NCBI GenBank assembly: GCA_900769875.1
Contig: CAAGII010000090.1
Span: 1-8,988 of the forward strand
Length of the DNA: 8,988 nucleotides
Direction of reading: 5' to 3'
From: Clostridia bacterium
Lineage (GTDB): Bacteria; Bacillota; Clostridia; Christensenellales; Aristaeellaceae
Positions 5,612 through 8,988 of the stretch are shown here, in pieces. Below the pieces are notes generated by a model. The model saw nothing but the letters and a program-made list of their open reading frames with translations, searched no databases and was not told where the DNA came from. The first letter of the stretch is position 1; each line of letters starts with the position of its first letter. The position numbers were made by a program, and so were the translations under genes.

Positions 5612-5614
5612 AAT
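5586..5614 (+). promoter_or_regulatory. Possible promoter of the rhuM gene
   Basis: TTGTTG (5586-5591) and TAGAAT (5609-5614) are spaced by 17 bp, 75 nt upstream of the rhuM start, in the stretch unique to the rhuM module. The -35 is poor (3 of 6) and the -10 fair (5 of 6). Confidence 0.4.
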
Positions 5615-5689
5615 ATCTTTGGTTCATTGGATGATATTGAAGCCTAACAGCTTGGCGAAATGCAAACACGCAAAGAAGGTGAGCGAACC

Positions 5690-6670
5690 ATGGCAAACAA
5701 CATGATGATTTATACCACAGCCGATGGCCTAACAAAGGTGGAAACCACCTTTGACCAGGAAACTGTATGGCTCACAAAGGATCAAATGGCAGAGCTTTTC
5801 CAGCGTGACAGGTCTGTCATCAGCCGGCATATCAAGAATGTGTTTGCCGAGGGTGAGCTGGATGAAAAAAGCAATGTGCAAAAAATGCACGTTCCTTATT
5901 CTGATAAGCCCGTTGAGTTTTACAACCTTGACGTCATCATCTCCGTGGGCTACCGTGTCAAATCCCAGCGCGGTGTTCAGTTCCGCATCTGGGCCTCCGG
6001 GATCCTGAAGGAGTACATGAAAAAGGGCTTTGCCATGGATGACGAAAGGCTGAAGAACCTCGGTGGCGGCGGGTACTTCAAGGAACTGCTTGAACGCATC
6101 CGGGATATTCGCGCATCAGAGAAAGTCTTCTACCGCCAGGTGCTTGAAATCTATGCCACCAGTATCGATTATGATCCAAAAGCGGAAATATCCATCGCCT
6201 TCTTCAAAAAGGTTCAGAACAAGATTCACTATGCTGTCCATGGCGAAACAGCAGCAGAGACGATCATGCATCGCGCGGATGCGGAAAAGGAGTTCATGGG
6301 GCTGACCACCTTCTCAGGCTCACAGCCTACATTACAGGAGGCCAGGATTGCCAAGAACTATCTGAGCGAGAAGGAAATGCGTTCCATGGGGCAGCTCGTG
6401 TCCGGCTATCTCGACTTTGCAGAGCGTCAGGCAGAGCGCGAACAGCCCATGACTATGGCTGACTGGGCTGCGCATCTCGACAGAATCCTGACCATGAATG
6501 GCGATCAGCTTCTCATTGGCAACGGAACGGTGACGCATGAGGAAGCCATGAAGAAGGCGGAAACCGAGTACAGAAAGTATAAAGCACGTACCCTCAGCGA
6601 TGTGGAGCAGGATTATCTGGACAGTATCTGCCTGCTTGAGGAAAGAACCAAACGAAAAAAGCCGCAATAA
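5690..6670 (+). CDS. rhuM: RhuM-family protein
   Basis: This full-length RhuM-type protein has 326 residues. The N-terminal part has an HTH-like segment (TVWLTKDQMAELFQRDRSVI then SRHIKNVFAEGEL). The family core follows: FYNLDVIISVGYRVKSQRGV, then FRIWASGILKEYMKKGFAMD, then the glycine-rich NLGGGGYFKELLERIRDIRA and SEKVFYRQVLEIYATSIDYD. The C-terminal part includes KVQNKIHYAVHGETAAE and a long helical end. RhuM was named from a Salmonella pathogenicity island. Homologues are widespread on mobile elements; the HTH suggests DNA binding, but the molecular function is not established. AAGGTGAG at 5676-5683 sets the start at ATG 5690; ATG 5660 lies upstream of it. The gene has its own possible promoter and a terminator, and sits as a passenger between two direct repeats. 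Confidence 0.88.
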   Translation: MANNMMIYTTADGLTKVETTFDQETVWLTKDQMAELFQRDRSVISRHIKNVFAEGELDEKSNVQKMHVPYSDKPVEFYNLDVIISVGYRVKSQRGVQFRIWASGILKEYMKKGFAMDDERLKNLGGGGYFKELLERIRDIRASEKVFYRQVLEIYATSIDYDPKAEISIAFFKKVQNKIHYAVHGETAAETIMHRADAEKEFMGLTTFSGSQPTLQEARIAKNYLSEKEMRSMGQLVSGYLDFAERQAEREQPMTMADWAAHLDRILTMNGDQLLIGNGTVTHEEAMKKAETEYRKYKARTLSDVEQDYLDSICLLEERTKRKKPQ

Positions 6671-6677
6671 GGAGATT

Positions 6678-6710
6678 AAGCACAGACTCAAGCCGAGCCT
6701 GTGCTTTTCT
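6678..6710 (+). terminator. Intrinsic terminator after rhuM
   Basis: AAGCACAG (6678-6685) pairs with CTGTGCTT (6699-6706), with an inner CTC/GAG pairing, followed by TTCT to make a T-rich end. It lies 7 nt after the rhuM stop and closes the rhuM unit before repeat copy 2. Confidence 0.75.
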
Positions 6711-6730
6711 ATTGCCCAATGTGACCCCTA

Positions 6731-6854
6731 TGTCACGGTTCAGAAGTACGCAAGCATAGGTGAATCAAGGCTTTCCGGCTCCCATGCAGAGCCGGTTTTG
6801 CTTGAATTGACCTGCAGGTCATCCCCATGGAAAACGAACTTCTGAACCGTGACA
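6731..6854 (+). promoter_or_regulatory. Structured leader upstream of TTRAP copy 2
   Basis: A perfect 16-bp inverted repeat, TGTCACGGTTCAGAAG (6731-6746) and CTTCTGAACCGTGACA (6839-6854), encloses 92 nt. Inside are the GC hairpin CCGGCTC/GAGCCGG (6775-6795), itself flanked by TCAAG/CTTGA, and the perfect 14-bp palindrome TGACCTGCAGGTCA (6808-6821). Together they can form a three-way junction ending about 10 nt before the AGGAGGT of the TTRAP gene. Against copy 1, seven differences cluster in the unpaired linker between the palindrome and the right arm. I know of no named riboswitch with this layout. It could be an RNA control element or a DNA hairpin site. Confidence 0.65.
6775..6799 (+). terminator. 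Possible attenuator hairpin in leader copy 2
   Basis: CCGGCTC (6775-6781) and GAGCCGG (6789-6795) form a 7-bp stem, followed by TTTTGCTT. It is identical to the hairpin in copy 1. It is a plausible short intrinsic terminator upstream of TTRAP, which would make the leader an attenuator. Confidence 0.45.
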
Positions 6855-6875
6855 TCCCATGAACAGGAGGTGCCC

Positions 6876-7100
6876 ATGAACCCCTTTACGACTGAGGAAA
6901 TGAACCTTGTCTGCCTGTATGACCCCGGCAATCGTGCAGGCACGATCTACGAATTACGCGACATGCTGCGCTATCTCATGCCGGACGAAACAGAGCTGCG
7001 GCAGCTCACGGAAAGCGCCATCGCCAAGCTGGAGGCCATGACCGACGCGGCGTTCGATAGCCTGGCGGAGGATAGCCTGCACTTTCTGCTGGATAAATAA
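6876..7100 (+). CDS. TTRAP-family transposon-transfer assisting protein, copy 2
   Basis: This second 74-residue TTRAP protein is identical to copy 1 over the first 53 residues, with one T-to-A change after that and a different ending (EDSLHFLLDK). The ten nucleotide differences include eight in the last 30 bases of the gene, so the tail has diverged or been exchanged. The ribosome binding site AGGAGGT before ATG 6876 is the same as in copy 1. The giant-protein gene starts 18 nt after its stop, the normal neighbour order for TTRAP in clostridial ICEs as I recall it. The two proteins are probably redundant. Confidence 0.86.
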   Translation: MNPFTTEEMNLVCLYDPGNRAGTIYELRDMLRYLMPDETELRQLTESAIAKLEAMTDAAFDSLAEDSLHFLLDK

Positions 7101-7118
7101 CGGATGGGAGGAATACGG

Positions 7119-8096
7119 ATGCCTACGAAAGCGCAGGTCTATGCGCAGCTGGCGGATGAGACGGCCCTGAAGGTCACCGGGAGCTATCTGGATTGGGCGG
7201 CCTTCCTGACCACTATGTCCCGGCTGTACAAATATTCCTATCAGGATCAGCTGCTGATCCATGCCCAGCGACCGGATGCCACAGCCTGCGCGGAGTACGA
7301 TCTGTGGAACAACACCATGCACCGCTATGTCCGGCGCGGAACCAAGGGCATCGGTCTGCTGGTACCCGGGCAGCAGGGCATGGCGGTACGATATGTGTTC
7401 GACGTATCGGATACCGGCGAAAGACGCAATTCCCGGCAGGTGGAACCGTGGCGCCTGTCGGAAGCCGCACTGCCTGCGGTTCAGCAGATGCTGGAGGATG
7501 CTTACTTCGCGGATGCGTCGATGAACCTGGCGGATCAGTTCGTCCATATCCGAAACGCTCATCCGGCGATCATTGACCGACACCTGTTTGATCAGGCACA
7601 GGTGATTTTCTCCATGCGGAATGTGAGTCAGGGGAACAGCACCTATCCCTATAGAACGATGCTGAAGTGCCCCCTATGCGGTGAAATGCTTTTGCATGGG
7701 AGTCTCAACGCCATGTATTTCGGTGGAAAGAAAATGAGACATGGCGGTGGCTGGGGGTGCTATGGCGAGAAAGGGTGCAGAAGGTTCCTTCTTATTCAGC
7801 AGTTCCTTGACCAGGCGGTGCTGGATGCATACGAGAGCAGATACGGCATGAAAAAGGAACAGGTTGATTACTATTGGCTGGATGATCTGGTGAAGCGGAT
7901 CAGACTGACCAGGAATCGTGTCACGGTGTTCTGGAAGGAGGGAGGAAAAACAGAAGGTGTTTATGCCTTCACCCATGAGGAGCAGCAGCCAATTCATGCT
8001 GCACAAAGATACAACGAATACCTCAAGAAAGCTGATCAGCACCGCAGACAGTATAAGCACATGATGGGATTACAGACCGTGCGAACGAATAGCTAA
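7119..8096 (+). CDS. Chimeric gene: giant ICE protein N-terminus joined to the C-terminal part of a large serine recombinase
   Basis: This is a single open frame of 325 residues. Residues 1 to about 140 are the conserved start of the giant SNF2/helicase-type ICE protein (LLIHAQRPDATACAEYDLWN, then MHRYVRRGTKGIGLL and VRYVFDVSDTGERRNSRQVE). From about residue 143, RNAHPAIIDRHLFDQAQ is the segment that in large serine recombinases follows the recombinase domain. It leads into a zinc ribbon with cysteines 184, 187, 214 and 220 (CPLC and CYGEKGC) and a helical C-terminal tail. The catalytic resolvase domain is absent, so it cannot catalyse strand exchange. The joint near 7535-7550 is in frame, with no stop. 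GGGAGGAA at 7106-7113 and ATG 7119 match copy 1; an ATG at 7104 overlaps this ribosome binding site. It may be a deletion product or a translated fusion. The next recombinase follows after 19 nt. Confidence 0.8.
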   Translation: MPTKAQVYAQLADETALKVTGSYLDWAAFLTTMSRLYKYSYQDQLLIHAQRPDATACAEYDLWNNTMHRYVRRGTKGIGLLVPGQQGMAVRYVFDVSDTGERRNSRQVEPWRLSEAALPAVQQMLEDAYFADASMNLADQFVHIRNAHPAIIDRHLFDQAQVIFSMRNVSQGNSTYPYRTMLKCPLCGEMLLHGSLNAMYFGGKKMRHGGGWGCYGEKGCRRFLLIQQFLDQAVLDAYESRYGMKKEQVDYYWLDDLVKRIRLTRNRVTVFWKEGGKTEGVYAFTHEEQQPIHAAQRYNEYLKKADQHRRQYKHMMGLQTVRTNS

Positions 8097-8115
8097 GCCT
8101 ACAGGAGGGAATGCC

Positions 8116-8988
8116 ATGATCATTCGGAAGGTCAAAGCCACCAGATCGCAGGAAGCGAACAGCTTGCGTGTTGCAGCCTACTGTCGCGTCAGTACAGGCA
8201 AACATGAGCAGGAGGACAGCCTGGAAACGCAGCAGAAGATCTACACCAGCTATATAGAATCTATGACGGGATGGGAGCTTGCAGGAATATACTCCGATGT
8301 CAGATCAGGACTGTCCGCTGAAAAACGCGCAGGGTTCATGCGGATGATGCAGGATGCTCAGACAGGTAAGATCGACTTGATCCTCTGCAAAAGCATATCC
8401 CGGTTTTCGCGGAATATCGTAGAATGCCAGCGATTTGTGGAAAAACTGAGGAGCAGGAATATCCCGGTGGTCTTTGAGAAGGAGCATATCCGTACTACAG
8501 ATCCGACCAGCAGCTGGGTGTTCTCGATGATGTGCGCGGTAGCCCAGGATGAGAGCAGGTCAATCAGCGAAAATATCAAGTCATCACACAGACATCGGGT
8601 TGAGCAAGGAATTTATACGCCGCATAAAAACCATATGCTTGGATATGATGTTGAGAATGGAAAGTATGTGCCCAATGATGATGCATGGATTGTCAGAAAG
8701 ATTTTCGATATGTATGCCGAAGGAAAAAAGATTGCTGAAATATGTGATGTGCTGAACAAAGCCGGCGCGCGTCGGTTGCACAGCGACAAACCAATGTCGC
8801 ATCAAGTGATTCAAAGTATCCTTGATAACGAAACGTATGTAGGAGATAAACTTCTGCAGAAAAGGCCTCCAAAGAACTACATCACAAAACGTGCAGACCC
8901 ATTTGTCGGTTACCGCACGAAGTATTTGAGCGATGAGCATTGCGCAATCATCAGCCGAGATATCTGGAATAGGGTTCAGAAAAGACGA
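8116..8988 (+). CDS. Large serine recombinase (partial at the window end)
   Basis: An open frame of 291 codons runs to the window edge. The resolvase domain spans about residues 18-160: RVAAYCRVSTGKHEQEDSLE carries the catalytic serine at position 26, CKSISRFSRN holds conserved arginines near the active site, and DESRSISENIKSSHRHR is the start of the long helix. The recombinase domain follows (LGYDVENGKYVPNDDAWIVR to about residue 291), with ILDNETYVGDKLLQKR and DEHCAIISRDIWNRVQ. The zinc ribbon and coiled coil should lie beyond the window. Enzymes of this family integrate and excise mobile elements between att sites. GGAGG at 8104-8108 lies 7 nt before ATG 8116. The gene is visibly poorer in GC than the left half of the window, suggesting a different origin. 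It appears intact as far as it goes. Confidence 0.92.
   Translation, partial: MIIRKVKATRSQEANSLRVAAYCRVSTGKHEQEDSLETQQKIYTSYIESMTGWELAGIYSDVRSGLSAEKRAGFMRMMQDAQTGKIDLILCKSISRFSRNIVECQRFVEKLRSRNIPVVFEKEHIRTTDPTSSWVFSMMCAVAQDESRSISENIKSSHRHRVEQGIYTPHKNHMLGYDVENGKYVPNDDAWIVRKIFDMYAEGKKIAEICDVLNKAGARRLHSDKPMSHQVIQSILDNETYVGDKLLQKRPPKNYITKRADPFVGYRTKYLSDEHCAIISRDIWNRVQKRR

Larger units (their letters stand above)
6722..7319 (+). repeat. Direct repeat copy 2 (leader + TTRAP + giant-protein start)
   Basis: This is the second copy of the segment at 4967-5563, in the same orientation. Here the giant-protein frame continues beyond the repeat end (CACCGCTATGTCCGG follows the shared ATG), so copy 2 keeps the ancestral right side at this joint. 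Its leader has perfect stems where copy 1 has defects. Confidence 0.93.

Noticed and set aside
5660..5689. Earlier ATG for rhuM at 5660
   Set aside because: The ribosome binding site AAGGTGAG lies within this stretch, 6 nt before ATG 5690. Starting at 5660 would translate through it.
4967..7319. Repeat as an assembly duplication artefact
   Set aside because: The copies differ at about 38 positions, mostly synonymous in the giant-gene part, and have different flanks. An artefact would be near-identical.
7119..8096. The chimeric gene as an intact recombinase
   Set aside because: It lacks the YxRVS catalytic segment and the resolvase domain, and its first 140 residues match the giant ICE protein start seen again at 5363.
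1..8988. CRISPR array, tRNA or rRNA genes
   Set aside because: I saw no regularly spaced short repeats, cloverleaf-like segments or rRNA signatures in the window.

Overview
The window looks like the accessory region of an integrative and conjugative element (ICE) from a gut-type Clostridia (Bacillota) genome. The evidence is strong AGGAG-type ribosome binding sites, moderately high GC over most of the window, and protein families typical of clostridial ICEs: YodL/DUF4316, a Cys_rich_VLP-like protein, TTRAP (transposon-transfer assisting protein), the N-terminus of the giant SNF2/helicase-type ICE protein, and large serine recombinases. No rRNA, tRNA, CRISPR array or core metabolic gene is visible. 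Family names come from reading the translated sequences without a database search.

Layout. (1) 1-983: the 3' end of an unidentified gene, followed with an ATGA overlap by a YodL/DUF4316-type protein. (2) 1082-1793: a complete Phd/YefM-RelE/ParE toxin-antitoxin (TA) module with its own promoter, a candidate operator and a downstream terminator. (3) 1834-4253: a tight four-gene operon with 1-nt overlaps or a 4-nt gap. It holds two unrecognised ICE-type proteins, an XRE-like HTH protein and a Cys_rich_VLP-like protein. (4) 4250-4873, minus strand: a second Phd-ParE module whose toxin stop codon interlocks with the stop of the preceding operon. (5) 4967-7319: two direct copies, about 600 bp each and about 94% identical by hand count, of a cassette made of a structured leader, a TTRAP gene and the start of the giant ICE protein. 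A rhuM-family gene lies between the copies. (6) 7119-8988: the second giant-protein start runs in frame into the C-terminal part of a large serine recombinase. An apparently intact, lower-GC large serine recombinase follows and runs off the window end.

How it fits together. The region appears to be a cargo and plasticity zone of an ICE. Two addiction-type modules flank a conserved but mostly uncharacterised ICE operon. Downstream, the TTRAP/giant-protein locus has been rearranged twice: by rhuM acquisition between homeologous repeats, and by serine-recombinase sequences joined into the giant gene.

The most interesting candidates are the leader upstream of each TTRAP gene and the direct repeats that bracket rhuM. 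The leader has a 16-bp closing stem, a GC-rich hairpin followed by a T-run, and a second hairpin with a TGCA loop. It could be a structured RNA or a DNA-processing site. Differences between its two copies concentrate in the predicted unpaired linker.
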